Source: Porogramme epimiltina (taxonomy: Eukaryota; Basidiomycota; Agaricomycetes; Polyporales; Polyporaceae). From it: a stretch of 64,000 bases of DNA. A model generated the notes under the pieces. It had not been told where the DNA came from. It worked only from the letters and a program-made list of their open reading frames with translations, and made no database searches. The stretch covers positions 1-64,000 of the forward strand of contig FTLJ01000473.1 of the NCBI GenBank assembly GCA_900155495.1, written 5' to 3'. Positions 33,552 to 44,999 of the stretch are shown here, one piece after another. Every line of letters begins with the position of its first letter. Position 1 is the stretch's first letter. The position numbers and the translations under genes are program-made.

Positions 33552-34035
33552 GAAAAGATGTGGGGATGGGAGTTGGTGATGGGTAACGAGGAGCTGGTGG
33601 GAGGTGGGGGAGTCAGAGGACAGTGGTCGAACAGAAAGAGCGAGAGTGGTGGCCCATATATCCCTGCGTCTCTGCACGGGGAATAAAGCAAGGTGATCGG
33701 CTCTTACTTTATCGGGCCGAATAATTGATCCAAAGCGCACATCTAAACGCCCAAGATGCTCCGAGGTCTCCGCAGCGGGATGCACGTCCGGAGAGTGCCA
33801 GGCTGGACTGCTGCAGTCCCCGCCCTCATGTCCGACAAACTCAGAGTTTGGAAGCACGGCCCCGAGGGGCAAAAGGGGTCTGACCAGGAGATCCAATATA
33901 GATGTACAAATTATGGTAATGTCCGTGCACTTTACAACCGACTGATCAATAGCTATGTGAGAGGTCTACGAGAAAAGCCCTAATCGAGAGTGTGCGGATG
34001 AGCGGCAGGTGCTCATAGCGCAGAGTGGCGATCCC
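33552..34035. promoter_or_regulatory. upstream region of the zinc-finger-like gene
   Basis: 484 bases between two minus-strand genes, holding the LCCL-gene 3' region and a TATAT element (33660-33656, minus). No other gene seen. Confidence 0.5.
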
Positions 34036-36205
34036 TTATGATGGTCCAGGTAAAGGATCCACCCACGTTCCATTGGGGTACAGGGTCGCGGCCATTGTGA
34101 AATCCCCGGCAGTTCCCCCAGTGGTGAGCTACGGTAGCACGAGGTCAGCGATCTATCCCACGCGAGGCACCCCTATAGAGGCATGAAGCTTCTGAAGGCG
34201 TAGGCAACTTACCGCAAGCCGGAAGAAGTGTATGATGTCAGGGTCTAGTGCGGCGAGGGAGTAGTTCAGGGCCGCTCCCACGTAGCGTTCAACGTCGTCG
34301 ACGAGGAGCGCGAAGCCGTCCCACCCGGTGGGGAATTCGTTCCAGAAAATTGTTTGATTGACGAAGGGGACAGACGCGTTGTAATTGGTGGAGTTTGTGA
34401 CGAAGGCGGGTAGGTCCGAACCTATGGCTGCGTCTCGCCGCAGCTGTGAAGCAGGGACCACAGGTCAGAACTCTGCCCTGCAGGTGCGGGGGAGAAAGGA
34501 GGGGAATGCTTACGTCCTCGACAGTCTGGAGTACGGAGTCAAAGCCGAACGCCGCGATCCCGTTGAGGAAGAGTCCCAGCAGGAAGGCTTGGTAGATGGC
34601 GGAAAGGCGGGTCGGGAAAGCGGTTCCGGGCATAAGAACCATGGCGAGTATATAGTGGTGAATGCGAAGCTCGAGCCCGGGAAGCTGTGATAGCACCAAC
34701 GTGACCAGGCCACCTGCGACATACCATCCGAGATACTGCGGCAGGTATCCCGTCTTCCTAATCACCCTCACCTGGTTCACGACGATGGCCAGGAGGATGA
34801 GGACGATGATGATGAGTGCGGTCAAGCCTCCTGGCTGTTGGTTGATGTCCGAAGCCGTGAGACGGTCGATGGGAATCTTGTCCAAGGTAATATTGGCTAG
34901 GACGCCGGTCCAGAACGGAGCCAGATACCATACCGATGCTTCGATTGGTGCCTTCCGAAAGGCCGGCATGGTGAACCGGAACGCCAGACGCCAGAACGCA
35001 TACGCTACGAAGAGCGCGGGAAGGAATTCTTGGAAGGCCGTGTCGAGAGGCGGAGGGCTCGCTTGCGGCTGTGAGAACAGAGTGACATGCCAGAAACCGA
35101 TGCACACCAGACACCAGTAGCATACGACCGGCTTGGGGCGAAGGACAAGAAAGAGGAGGGCGGTAATGATGACATTGAACGCAAGTGCCTCGTTTCGAGT
35201 GTCGAGACAACTGTGAAGGGGAGTTGTGGGGAGGAACTGGAATGAGAGTGGAAATACGGAGGGGAAGCCGATGGAGGTGAGGCCGTTCGCCGCGAGTGGA
35301 AGATAGTCGGTGAAGTTTCCGATGAGTTGCAGGGACGCGCAGCCGCCCCTTGAGTTGCTCACAAGGCCGCTATAAACGCGCATATGATGATGCCATTCAG
35401 CAAGATACGTGCGTTTAGATCGGGTCCTACGTACGCTTGCACAGCGGCTGCACAGACGAAACTGTCGCCTCGATATGTTCCATTCGCGTCACCACCACCG
35501 ACAATGAGCGGCACAAAATCGACTTGCTCCACGCCGACCGTCCTCGGGTTTTGTAGGACAACCGATTTACATTGTGCGGGGCAGCGGAAGTCGAAAGTGG
35601 AGTTAGTGAACGGCTCGCAGTTCGCACCATTGAGACCGCAGGCATCCAGTGCCGGCCAGTACGTCGCTGTACATCCAATAAATGCGTCTTCGGGGGTAAG
35701 GAAGGATTGTGCGCGCGCCCAGAAGGCGAAACCGATTATGTATCCTATTGCGAGCACGACGAATAGCCATGTGTTCGTGAAGGGTCGAGTGAACTTGAGA
35801 AGAGGTGATTCGATGGCGAGGGCGAAGTGTAGCCTGCGGAAGGAGTATTGGCGATTCAAAAGAGGGGTGGGATCTGCAACATATAAGACACTCAAGCGAG
35901 CGACTTCACAGAACGTTATACGCACCGGGGAGATCGACCTTTGGGCGGGGTCCGCGAACGTAGTACCACACACGTAACACGCGCGGATGATCCAGATGCA
36001 ACGCTCTCTGCACACGATAGATCCACCGGCTACGCCGTGTTGGCTCCTCTTCACGGAGCTGTGGCTGGGCCTCAAGCTCGACTGAGTGAGTGGCGGCAAA
36101 TTTCTCGGAATCTGGGAGGTCCTGGGGAGGTGTCGGCTCTGTACCGACGTGCGTCATGCGCGAAGAGTGCCCCGACGCCGAGCTTGTTCTTGTAGCGTCG
36201 GCCAT
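34036..36205 (-). CDS. LCCL-domain multipass membrane protein
   Basis: Five exons, 36205-35926, 35873-35435, 35369-34514, 34443-34213 and 34128-34036, give 632 residues. A charged cytosolic N-terminus (1-120) is followed by a membrane span (TWLFVVLAIGYIIGFAFW) and an LCCL domain of about 100 residues with the expected cysteines: IGCTATYW, DACGLNGANCEPF, FRCPAQCKSV, GDSFVCAAAVQAGLVS and RGGCASLQL. Six or more hydrophobic segments follow, and the C-terminus is NGTWVDPLPGPS. The LCCL core becomes continuous only when the 65-base intron at 35434-35370 is removed. Fungal LCCL membrane proteins are widespread; their function is unknown. Confidence 0.9.
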
Positions 36206-36904
36206 GGTCGACGGTGGGTCACACCTGAGATGAGGAAAGAGTGGGGGCCCACCAGGGGAGGGAGGATACCAGGGAGACGGCGGGGACGGGTATGAGAAGG
36301 CCGTTTGAACAGAGGCGCAGTCAGCGTTATTCTTGGCTCCAAGCCTCTAATTGGACGCTTGATGCTCTGCATACTCTGTATACAAATTATTTCATGATCA
36401 TGCCTCTCATGCTCACGCCTGCGCCGTCGTGGGCAGGAACGGCGTGTCATGCGCGTGAAACATGGGTGCTGAGAGATTGAAAGCGGCAGGGCCCATTGAG
36501 AGCCGCACCCCGCCGCCCAAGCTCGAGTGTCGGTTGTCAGCGGCAGCATGTCAACCTTCCGGCTGGGTTTAGTCGAGTCTCGGTCCGGGCCGACGTCATC
36601 TCCGCGTGCGTTTACACATGGTCAACAGCCTTCCCCCGCATGCGTGTCTGACGGTCATCTGCGCAGCTCCAAGGCGACCGGACAAAGGTGGCCTGCTGGC
36701 TGCCAGTGTCGGGAGTAGTAGCGCATCCCCGGAGCCGTTAGATCCATCCACGTCGTCGATAGCTGCGTGTTTCTTGGGGCAAACTCGACCCATGTGATAG
36801 ACCAGACTCCAGAGTCTGCTCTCAGGCCGCGCCCCACGTCGCATAAATACACTGCTGCTAGCCCGGCAGGCAGCCCCGCAAGACTCCACTATACTGCCAC
36901 CACC
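36206..36904. promoter_or_regulatory. divergent promoter region (LCCL / calycin-like)
   Basis: 699 bases between outward-facing starts. A TATAA-like element (CATAAATAC) at 36842-36850 lies about 55-60 bases before the plus-strand ATG. Nothing else recognised. Confidence 0.5.
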
Positions 36905-37642
36905 ATGGCCGCCCCACCTGAGATGACCGCTCGCGACCTCAGCGGCAAGTTCATGATGGTACAGCCCTGGTTGTTCTCAGTCCACACCGGTCATCTCACA
37001 CGGATTGGTGATGTAGAACAAGTCGCTGAGCGACGACACCGACGAGATCCTTCGTCTCCAGGGCGTCGGCTGGTTTACTAGAAAGGCGATTGCGATGGCC
37101 ACCATATATCTCGACGTCAGGCACTACACGGATGACAGTGGTATCGAACGTATTGACATCGACCAGACCCTCACTGGCGGCATCTCGGGCACGAATGAAT
37201 ACCGGATCCTCGACTACACCGAGCGTGAGCACGAGGACCACGTCTTTGGTGCCGTCCTTTCTAGGAGCAGGAGGGTGTCTCTCGATGAGGTCCAACGCGA
37301 ATGGCTGAAGAAAGACTGGCTCGAGGAGTCGTTTGTTGACGGCCTAATCATCAACACGGCCGCCAAAAGCAACACTGCTAAGAGTGGGAGGACGTGGTCA
37401 TCTGAGCAGGTGAGCACTCGTGATGCACACTTAACGAGTGTAATACTGACGAAGCAATGTCGCAGACATGGGGCTTAGAACAAGTCGACGGTGCGAAGCG
37501 GTACACTCGGCATGTCTACTTCGAAGGCCCAGGAGGCGAAGTGATTCAGGTCCGCCTAGTGTATGATTACCGTGAGTCCTCCCATCTCTCCTGAGATGCA
37601 TGACTTATATGCTTGAGAATAGAGGGGCCTCAGGTCCAATAG
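36905..37642 (+). CDS. small calycin/lipocalin-like cytosolic protein
   Basis: Four exons, 36905-36958, 37017-37409, 37466-37571 and 37623-37642, give 190 residues. The N-terminal MTARDLSGKF is followed by NKSLSDDTDEILRLQGVGW and FTRKAIAMA, then alternating strands (TIYLDVRHYTD, RIDIDQTLTGG, EYRILDYTEREH), TWGLEQVDG and RHVYFEGPGGEVIQVRLV. The strand-rich pattern with an opening LSGKF and repeated Gly turns resembles the lipocalin/fatty-acid-binding fold and a family of small fungal proteins common in basidiomycetes and ascomycetes. No signal peptide is present. The ligand is unknown. Confidence 0.8.
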
Positions 37643-37762
37643 CTTAATGATACAACATTGTATTTGTCTTCTGCTACTGACGAGGATAAACGATGTATGA
37701 GACGGCGCATATAGCTACTTGCTACACTGAAATAGGATGAATATGTAGGCTTACCTTGTCTG

Positions 37763-38401
37763 TCAGTCCCTTGGAGAAAATACAGAGATCACTTTCCATA
37801 CAGCGTCCTTCCCGCGCTCCCAAGCTTGAGGGCCTCGGCTTTCCTCCCCGCCAAACTCGACCATAACGCCATCCTTCGACCACTCACACCAGATGCCTAT
37901 CGAGCCGGAAGACGGCCCCGCACCACCACCTTTGCGATCCGGCTCGCCCATGCCAAGCACAAAATCCTTCCCAGTGGTCTCCGCCGTGATTGATACGCTT
38001 TCTGGGCGCGACTTCCCGTCCTCACTGGCCGGCAGTGGGATGAGGCTAAGGACAATGGGGAAGGCCGGATATGTCGTGTACGCCGACTTTGTCGCGCGCG
38101 ACGCGTTCGCGCCCGCCTTCGGGGGAGGGACATGATAGATATCAATCCCATCTAGAACAAGCGACTTCTCCTGCAGCTCTTGGAGCTTGAGGCCGGATTT
38201 GGGCTTGTATCCCCCGACAGGCTTGAAGAGGAGGCTGAGGCCGAGTGTGTAGTAATTGAAGTAGACCGCGTCAGAGTACGACTTGACTTCCGGGGAGGGT
38301 GCATTTGGCTGAGATGCTGCCTGTGCGAGGGAAGCTATGTACGCGTCGAGAGTCGCGGAAGATGGGCTGAGCCCGAGGAGGCTTTTGAGGTCGTCGGCCA
38401 T
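37763..38401 (-). CDS. conserved-looking protein of unknown function, 212 residues
   Basis: A single open frame, MADDLKSLLGLS to VISVFSPRD. It contains SYSDAVYFNYYTLGLSLLF, a strand-rich middle and GIWCEWSKDGVMVEFG near the C-terminus. It has no signal peptide, no membrane span and no known motif. It is divergent from seipin across only 159 bases, and the reading frame has strong codon bias, so it is very likely a real gene. I do not recognise the family. Confidence 0.8.
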   Translation of the reverse strand: MADDLKSLLGLSPSSATLDAYIASLAQAASQPNAPSPEVKSYSDAVYFNYYTLGLSLLFKPVGGYKPKSGLKLQELQEKSLVLDGIDIYHVPPPKAGANASRATKSAYTTYPAFPIVLSLIPLPASEDGKSRPESVSITAETTGKDFVLGMGEPDRKGGGAGPSSGSIGIWCEWSKDGVMVEFGGEESRGPQAWERGKDAVWKVISVFSPRD

Positions 38402-38560
38402 GATCGCGGTGGTAGGGCAAGAGTATCACGTGGATTAAATATAATGACGCCCAACGCGCCCCGCGTTGGAACTTCGCGTCGGGGGGTGGCGTGACTTCGA
38501 CTCGATCTTGTCATTACCTCTGGTGTTCTGGTCCCTAGTCTCTCCATTTACCGGCCCAGG
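38402..38560. promoter_or_regulatory. compact bidirectional promoter (unknown protein / seipin)
   Basis: Only 159 bases separate the two outward-facing ATGs, so both transcripts must start here and probably share elements. No TATA box was recognised in either direction. Confidence 0.7.
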
Positions 38561-39885
38561 ATGGATCCCCCTCAACAGGACCGCAAGCATAAAGAGACAG
38601 TGGAGCTGCAACAAGAGATTATAGAAGACAGTAGCAGCTTGTTGGACTACTTTTGGCCATTTCACCCCTTGCAACTCACCGCCAAGCTCATATGGGCTGT
38701 TCTGCGTCTCTTTCAGCCACTCGCGCCGCATCTCGTACCACTTGCGGTATTTTCTGCGACACTCCCATTGATCCTATTCTTGTCCATCGGCTCGGGGTAC
38801 CTCGTATGGAAGAGCGTCGCGGTCAGTTGGGAGGCAGAAATGTACTTGCAATATGGGTGCGTGATCTTCCGAGACCATTCAAACAAACACGGCTTGCTCA
38901 TACGTAGATGTAGTGAAGGTGGCTCGCCGTACGCTGAAGTCGCGCTACCCCCCTTAGCATCCCAACAACCCTACGATATCTCGTTACATCTAATAGTCCC
39001 CGCCAATGAAGCCAACTTTGCACTTGGGAACTTCATGGCGACGCTCACAGTTGTCACCCCCTCAAACAACACAATTGCAACTGTGCGAAAGCCTGTCAGT
39101 ACATATGTATACCGTTGCTGCCTCCAAACTAACGAAGGTACATATAGGCCATTGTTATCCCTCCGCTAGCTTCGCCTTGGTCGTATCTATACAATAGGCC
39201 TGGGACTATTGATCTGAATATTCCCATGCTCAGTGATTTTGTCACCGGAACAAGTCGTGCACTGGCAAGGGTAGAGTTGGGGCGAAGGGATCAGTGGAAA
39301 TCCATCGGTGAGGGTCACGCCCGTGAGCTCGCAGTGATGTCGGGGGCAATCCGTGGGGCAGTTCGACACCACGGCACTCGGTGAGTAGAACCCCATCCTT
39401 TCTCTGGTCGGTCGTGCTGACATTCCGTGCGTAGTGGACTGATATCTCAATTCCCGCTCGTTTCCGCCTTCGCTGCATCTGGAGTGTTCTTCTTCATCTT
39501 GTTCGTCGGGCTCGTGGTGTGCCTCATGCCGGCGGTGGAATGGCATTTTCCTTCAGACGAGGAAGAGCCTGAGGTGGTGCCGGATGAGAAGCCGCGTAGA
39601 CGCAAACGCTCTCGCTATCCGGACGCGGAAGAAAGGCCCAAGACGCCTTCAGGAAGGAGGGAGGAGAGCAGCAGTTCCCGCTCCAGACAGGCAAATCTCC
39701 CCCCTCTTGACCACCGCATCATCTCATGGTATGGAATTTTACAGGACATTAAGGTGGAACCTAGGGAAAATCAGGAATCTCAAGTATCTGCAGTACCCAT
39801 AGCTTCTACGCCTGGGACATCGGCCACCAGAGATAATCCAGTACGTCGAAGAACTCCGCGTCTTACCGAGGACCTTGAGGGCTAG
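38561..39885 (+). CDS. seipin (lipid-droplet assembly protein)
   Basis: Four exons, 38561-38856, 38914-39094, 39148-39380 and 39435-39885, give 386 residues. Two membrane spans lie near residues 58-82 and 246-268, with a lumenal domain between them that carries the seipin core: SPYAEVALPPL, YDISLHLIVPANEANFALGN, FMATLTVVTPSN, a short Val-Arg-Lys-Pro join and AIVIPPLASPWS. The long C-terminal tail is acidic then basic and looks disordered. Seipin forms rings in the endoplasmic reticulum at lipid-droplet contact sites and controls droplet size. The join QYGEGGSPYAEV required an acceptor TAG at 38912-38913 rather than the nearer GAAG. Confidence 0.9.
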
Positions 39886-40127
39886 CGCGAATAAGGTGGG
39901 GCGAGTTTCATGTACGTTGGAGCATGAGTTGGCGGCCGTTTTCCTAGTAGTCCTATCGTAATCGCAGAATACTCGTTGTATAAGATATATACCGAATTGT
40001 TGAGACCGTCCGTCCTAAGTTGGAGATAGGTGCCAAGTCTCGATAAATAATTCCCTTAGTGCTATGTCTACATCGTCCACCAGTCCCATCTCGAGTCCCA
40101 AATCCAGATTGGCTATACATTGATTGA
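39886..40127. other. convergent 3' region (seipin / SH3BGRL-like)
   Basis: 242 bases between facing stops; AT-richer. Nothing recognised. Confidence 0.6.
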
Positions 40128-41304
40128 TCAAGCGTCCTTCGCCTCTCCCGCCGCCGCAGTCGTCTCCGGTTTCTCAGACGCCGCAGTTTCAGGTTTCGCT
40201 TCTGCGTTCGTCTTCTCGTCCGCTGTGGCTCCCACCGCCGTGTCGCCCTTCTCTGTAGCAGTGTCTGCGGTTTCTGCGTCGGCCTTCGTCTTCGTCTCCT
40301 CGGTAACCTCCGGCTCGGCCTTAGTTTCAGGTTCGGCATCCGCCTTTGGTGCCTCCACTTTCGGTTCGTCCGCTTCCTTAACATCTGCGGGCGCAGACAC
40401 AGGAGGCTTCTCCGCCGCAGGCGGCTCCTCCTTCGCTGGCGCCGACGTGTCTTCACCCGTCAATCCTTTCACTAGGTCGTCCGCATCCGCGCCGCCCAAA
40501 CCGAGCTCCTCGACAAGCTTCAAGAGGTCGTCCTCGGTAACGCCTACGCCCGCGAGGCTCGAATCGCCGAGGCTGTCGCCCGCATCGATCTCGCCCTCAC
40601 GGCTCACGGGCGGCTTCGTCTTGATCGGAGAAGGCGCTGGCGATACGTGCTCGGGATTCATTTGCGCAGGCGAGTACGCGCCGGGGACGCCAACCGGAAC
40701 GGCGCGGAGGAGAGGCCTGTCGTCTTCGAGCGGTTCCCAGTTCTCTTTGAGGCGGAGGAAGAGGTCAAGCTCTTCAAACTCTACAGCCTCTTCGCTGATG
40801 CGAGGATAGTGGCGTCAGTGGGAGGTTGCGATGTCCATTCATAGTGTGTACCACTGACAAGGCTTGGAAGTCCTGTGAACGGAGATAACACCCGTCAGAA
40901 TAATGATGGCTCTCTTGGATGAAGTGGGGGGAACATACTCCGGGGAACTCGCCGCCAATCAAGAGACCAGGTAGTTGTTGTTTGTCTGAACGGCGTGCAA
41001 GCGCGAGTCGTTCAGCCTCTCGCGCTGCGCTGCGCTGGGACGATGATACTAGCCTCGTGGAGCCTTGCGCCGCCATAGCTTCTTCGCGTCCTCGTCCGAA
41101 GCGAGGTCATACGAGATGTATGGGACCTTCTTCACCTGTAGCACGCGCAAGATGAACTCTGTACGTAGGATACGCAATGAGTCGAAACATGTTACACGCG
41201 CATGATTGTCAACAGATGTCGAGTGCACACATACCTTGCCGCTGCCGAATCTGGGGGTTCATGACGATGGTCGTCAGAAAGAGCTGGATTGGCGGCGGTG
41301 GCAT
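40128..41304 (-). CDS. SH3BGRL-type thioredoxin-fold protein with long acidic tail
   Basis: Five exons, 41304-41235, 41158-41054, 40985-40939, 40872-40859 and 40794-40128, give 300 residues. The SH3-binding glutamic-acid-rich (SH3BGR) fold is clear after splicing: PPIQLFLTTIVMNPQIRQRQ, EFILRVLQVKKVPYISYDL, ASDEDAKKLWRRKAP, DKQQLPGLLIGGEFPGDF and EEAVEFEELDLFLRL (residues 1-100). The remaining 200 residues are acidic and Ala/Glu/Pro/Thr-rich with no fold expected. SH3BGRL proteins resemble glutaredoxin but lack the CxxC active site, as here. Exon 4 is 14 bases and intron 2 is GC-AG. The gene is divergent from the ALDH6-type gene. Confidence 0.88.
40986..41053 (-). other. GC-AG intron in the SH3BGRL-like gene
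   Basis: The donor is GAG then GCTAGT and the acceptor TTCAG. It is the only join that keeps KAP-x-DKQQLPGLL in frame. Confidence 0.75.
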
Positions 41305-41678
41305 GGAGAAGGCGGATGAAGGATTGCAAGTGCAGAGCGTAGGAATCAAGAGTTGTATGCAAGGACAAGAGGCCGAGTCTGAGACTTGGAGACAGTGGCG
41401 GCATGGCGGGAGACAGGCGAGGCGGATCAGATCTACGATGGGCCGGGGTTCGCGTGCCGATCTCCGCAGACGCTGGACGGAGTGTGGGGAAGGGCCACCT
41501 GACGTCGGCGCGTCCGGAGCTCGTTCACGCTCGCTCGCCCCCGGACGACGCCTTTCCTGCCCCGGAACCCCGCCGGGACGCTATATAGCGCGTCCGCCTG
41601 TGAAGTCGCTTACTCCCTTGCCCATCGCCGCCCTGGTACCCACGAGCCCCAACGCTTGAGCGACCTACCTGAAGACCC
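41305..41678. promoter_or_regulatory. divergent promoter region with TATA box (SH3BGRL-like / ALDH6)
   Basis: 374 bases. A TATATAG box at 41582-41588 lies inside a 12-base perfect palindrome (41579-41590), 91 bases before the plus-strand ATG. Confidence 0.65.
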
Positions 41679-44047
41679 ATGTCTCTTGCTAAACTTCCCC
41701 GCGCTACCCCTCTGCGTGCCACGCGCACATTCGCGACGTCGGCCCCACGCTTGAGCGGGTTGAGTGCGACCGCACAGTCCAAGGCTGAGAAGATATCACA
41801 GGAATGGAAAGGCACGAGCGCGACCGGCGGGAACACCAAGAATTTCGTTGGCGGAGAGTTCGTGGAGAGTAAGGCGGAGAAATGTATAGACGTGCATGAC
41901 CCCGTGCGTAGTACCCTCCAACCGTGCGAAGGGAGCCAACCCGCCTTACCCCTCACGATGCAGGCAACGCAAACTGTTCTTACTAGGGTCCCAGAGACCA
42001 CTTCATCCGAGTTCGAACAGGCAGTGGATGCGGCGTCCCATGCGTTCAAAACTTGGAGTCGTACGAGTGTCCTGACCCGTCAACGTTTTGTCATGGAGTA
42101 CGTTTCCTATACGAGTTCTCAAAGTGCTAGCTCAGAATTCGTCCAGTTTGCAGCATCATCTGAGGCAAAACAGTGACGCCATTGCAAACAGCATAGTGCT
42201 AGAGCAGGGCAAGACGTACGCAGGTTCGTTGCACAATGAGATGAACTGCATGGGTTACACACAATAACATACCACATAGATGCGCAGGGCGACCTGCTTC
42301 GCGGTCTCCAAGTAGTCGAAACTGCGAGCAATATCCCTACCGCCTTGATGGGGGATACCATAGAAGGTGTGCACTTCGCGTCCGTAAACAGGTCATTGCA
42401 TTGAGCATCAACATACAGTTTCCAAGGATATGGATACGTTCACGCGCCGACTGCCATTGGGTGTATGCGCAAGGTATGCTCGGGGGTTTTCCCTTCGTCG
42501 ACTAGCTGATGTCTAAGTCTGTTCACTAGCATTGCGCCGTTCAATTTCCCCGCGTATGTCACACTTCACATGTGTTGAATAAAGCTCACACGAAAGACCA
42601 GCATGATTCCTCTTTGGACAATCCCTGTAGCGCTCGCTACTGGTAACACCCTCGTCCTGAAACCCTCAGAGCGGGATCCAGGCGCGGCTATGATTATCGC
42701 AGAGTTATGCCAGCGCGCAGGATTGCCGGCCGGTGTGCTGAACGTCGTACATGGAACTATTCCGACCGTCAATGCTCTCTGTGACCACCCCACAATCAAA
42801 GCAATCAGCTTTGTCGGTGGTGACCGCGCAGGAAAACATATATATGAAAGGTTCGTTGGTCGAGAGGATGTTGTCATCCGTTTGCTGAGAATTCATTTGC
42901 ATTAGGGGACGTGCGACTGGCAAGCGTGTCCAGGTAAGTTCCACCTTTGAAGTATCGAAATATCGTCCTGAAGAATGTGTTGTAGGCAAACATGGGTGCT
43001 AAGAACCACGCTGTTCTCATGCCAGACGGTTAGTACTTGAACTCATGGCGCATATGCTCGGTTCTGACGTTCCGTGCAGCGAACAAGAACCATGCGTTGA
43101 ACTCGATCTTGGGTGCCGCCTTTGGAGGTGCTTCGATTGTCTGTCTGATTGTGTCTAGGCATTGACGTCCTTGCAGCTGCCGGCCAACGTTGCATGGCAA
43201 TTTCTGTCGGTAAGTGTTTGTGCCACTGTATGCATGCCTGTCCTGACGCGACGCAGCTGTGTTGGTCGGTAACGCGCAGTCTTGGCTTCCCGAATTGGTT
43301 GAGCGTGCCAACAAGCTCAAAGTTAACCAAGGATTCGAGGCAGGCGCTGATCTGTGCGTAGATTGTCCCTATCCTCAGCCGCAGCTCCGTTAACAACACA
43401 CACAGAGGCCCGGTTATATCCCCTGCAGCTAAGCAACGTATAACCAGCCTCATTGCATCAGCCGAGGAAGAGGGTGGCTTGATTGCTCTTGACGGACGCG
43501 GCTACGAAGTCCCCGGCTACCCCAACGGAAACTGGGTTGGGCCCACCGTCATCGAAGCTACTACCACCATGCGGTGCTATCGGTATGTCGAACCCGGCTC
43601 GGAAACTCTGTATGCTCACGTACACCTAGTGAGGAGATATTCGGTCCTGTTCTCATCGTGGTCAAAGCGGACACGCTCGACGACGCCCTCACAATCATAA
43701 ATGAGAACAAATACGGCAACGGCACAGCGATCTTCACGCAATCCGGCGCAACAGCTCGCAAGTTTGAGCGCGAGGTCGAGGTCGGCCAAGTCGGAATCAA
43801 CGTACCGATTCCTGTTCCCTTGCCCATGTTTTCTTGGAGCGGAAACAAGGCGAGCTTCCTCGGCGACGTTCCTTTCTATGGCAGAGGGTGAGTATTGTTC
43901 ACGTTCTCCTTGGGAGGTTTGTTTTGACCATGAATGGATGTCAGTGGGATCGACTTCTACACACAGAACAAGACGACCACGTCCCTCTGGAAGGCTGAGG
44001 ACGCAATTGGCAACAAGGCTTCGGTGGACATGCCTACGCATCACTAA
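41679..44047 (+). CDS. ALDH6A1: methylmalonate-semialdehyde dehydrogenase (acylating), ALDH6 type
   Basis: Fifteen exons: 41679-41903, 41964-42097, 42147-42223, 42280-42366, 42419-42473, 42530-42553, 42602-42850, 42906-42933, 42986-43028, 43080-43127, 43177-43209, 43257-43353, 43406-43582, 43630-43887, 43945-44047, giving 545 residues. An Arg/Ser/Thr-rich N-terminus is a likely mitochondrial presequence. Family motifs are [92 protein letters not shown] with the catalytic Cys, and FFGPVL-type EEIFGPVL. It oxidises methylmalonate and malonate semialdehydes to acyl-CoAs in valine and pyrimidine breakdown. Confidence 0.95.
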
Positions 44048-44192
44048 GTCACACACACGGATATCTGGATGGATGGGTGGATCCCCTACTCTACATTGAC
44101 GGGATACATTGTACTATAACAATGCAAGCTTCCGTTTCTTCTTCGGCGCGGCGTGTTTAAGGATTGATGACTACAGACGGATGAGGAATATG

Positions 44193-44999
44193 TCACTCTA
44201 CCCCCTGTGTACTCTTCCCAAAAACGTCGTCGAGGAACGCGTTCGACAAGTTCACACACTGGGTGAACACGTTCTCGAATCCACTCTGTGTCATCCAAAA
44301 ACAACGTTAGTCTATCGTCCCTCTCTTATTTTTCCCTAGGAAAGAATGCGAAGAGATAGACATACCATACCACCGTAGTAGGGATCTGGGACGGGCTTCC
44401 CGTCAAGGTAAGAGCCCCATAGCTCTACCTTCGCGGTTGCATTCCGAGGCTTCGTGTTGTTGAGGTTGCGCAAGTTCGCCTCGTCCGCGGCGAGGATATA
44501 GTCGAAAGTGCGGAAGTCCTCCTGCGTGACCTGCCGTGCGGCGTGCTTTATCGGAACTTTATTCTAATAGCGTTATTGTATGTCCGGGTTTCCGGGGTGA
44601 AAACAGAGGCCCGAAAGCAACATCGATGGCGATTGTGTAGTTGCCCCATCGAAGGGGAAAGTCCGCAACAGAGCTAGATCAGATTCGAGTTCGGCCGGGT
44701 GCACTGGACAGTGCGGCAAGGCGGTCTGCATACCTTTTTGCAGACCGCGATCGACCTGTATACCAGAGTAAACGATTAGCTTCCTGCGTGGTGGTAACAA
44801 TTCGTCCTCGTCTCGTGGAATCTCACCGATCGTCAGGATCTTCGCCGATGTGGTAGCTCGAGGTACCCGCGGAGTCGACGGTAATGGTGAGCCCGCGCTC
44901 CTTGGCGACGTGCTTGAGTACCGCCTCACCGAGCGGGGAACGGCAGATGTTCCCGAGGCAGACTACGAGCACAGATACCGAACCACTCGAAGACGACAT
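44193..44999 (-). CDS. LTP1: low-molecular-weight protein tyrosine phosphatase
   Basis: Four exons, 44999-44827, 44755-44734, 44563-44366 and 44285-44193, give 161 residues, the normal length. The catalytic loop [15 protein letters not shown] (Cys14, Arg20) is at the N-terminus, with [17 protein letters not shown], an AVCKK micro-exon (22 bases), [30 protein letters not shown] and PDPYYGG with the general-acid Asp. The tail is the SGFENVF helix. Yeast Ltp1 is the counterpart; natural substrates are uncertain. The second intron (170 bases) is long for this locus. Confidence 0.93.

Noticed and set aside
33552..33896. N-terminal extension of the zinc-finger-like frame
   Set aside because: Crosses a TATA-like element and has no coding character; the internal ATG at 33551 is more likely.
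40120..40809. 229-codon plus-strand frame rich in Ser/Ala/Val
   Set aside because: Shadow of the acidic tail of the SH3BGRL-like gene.
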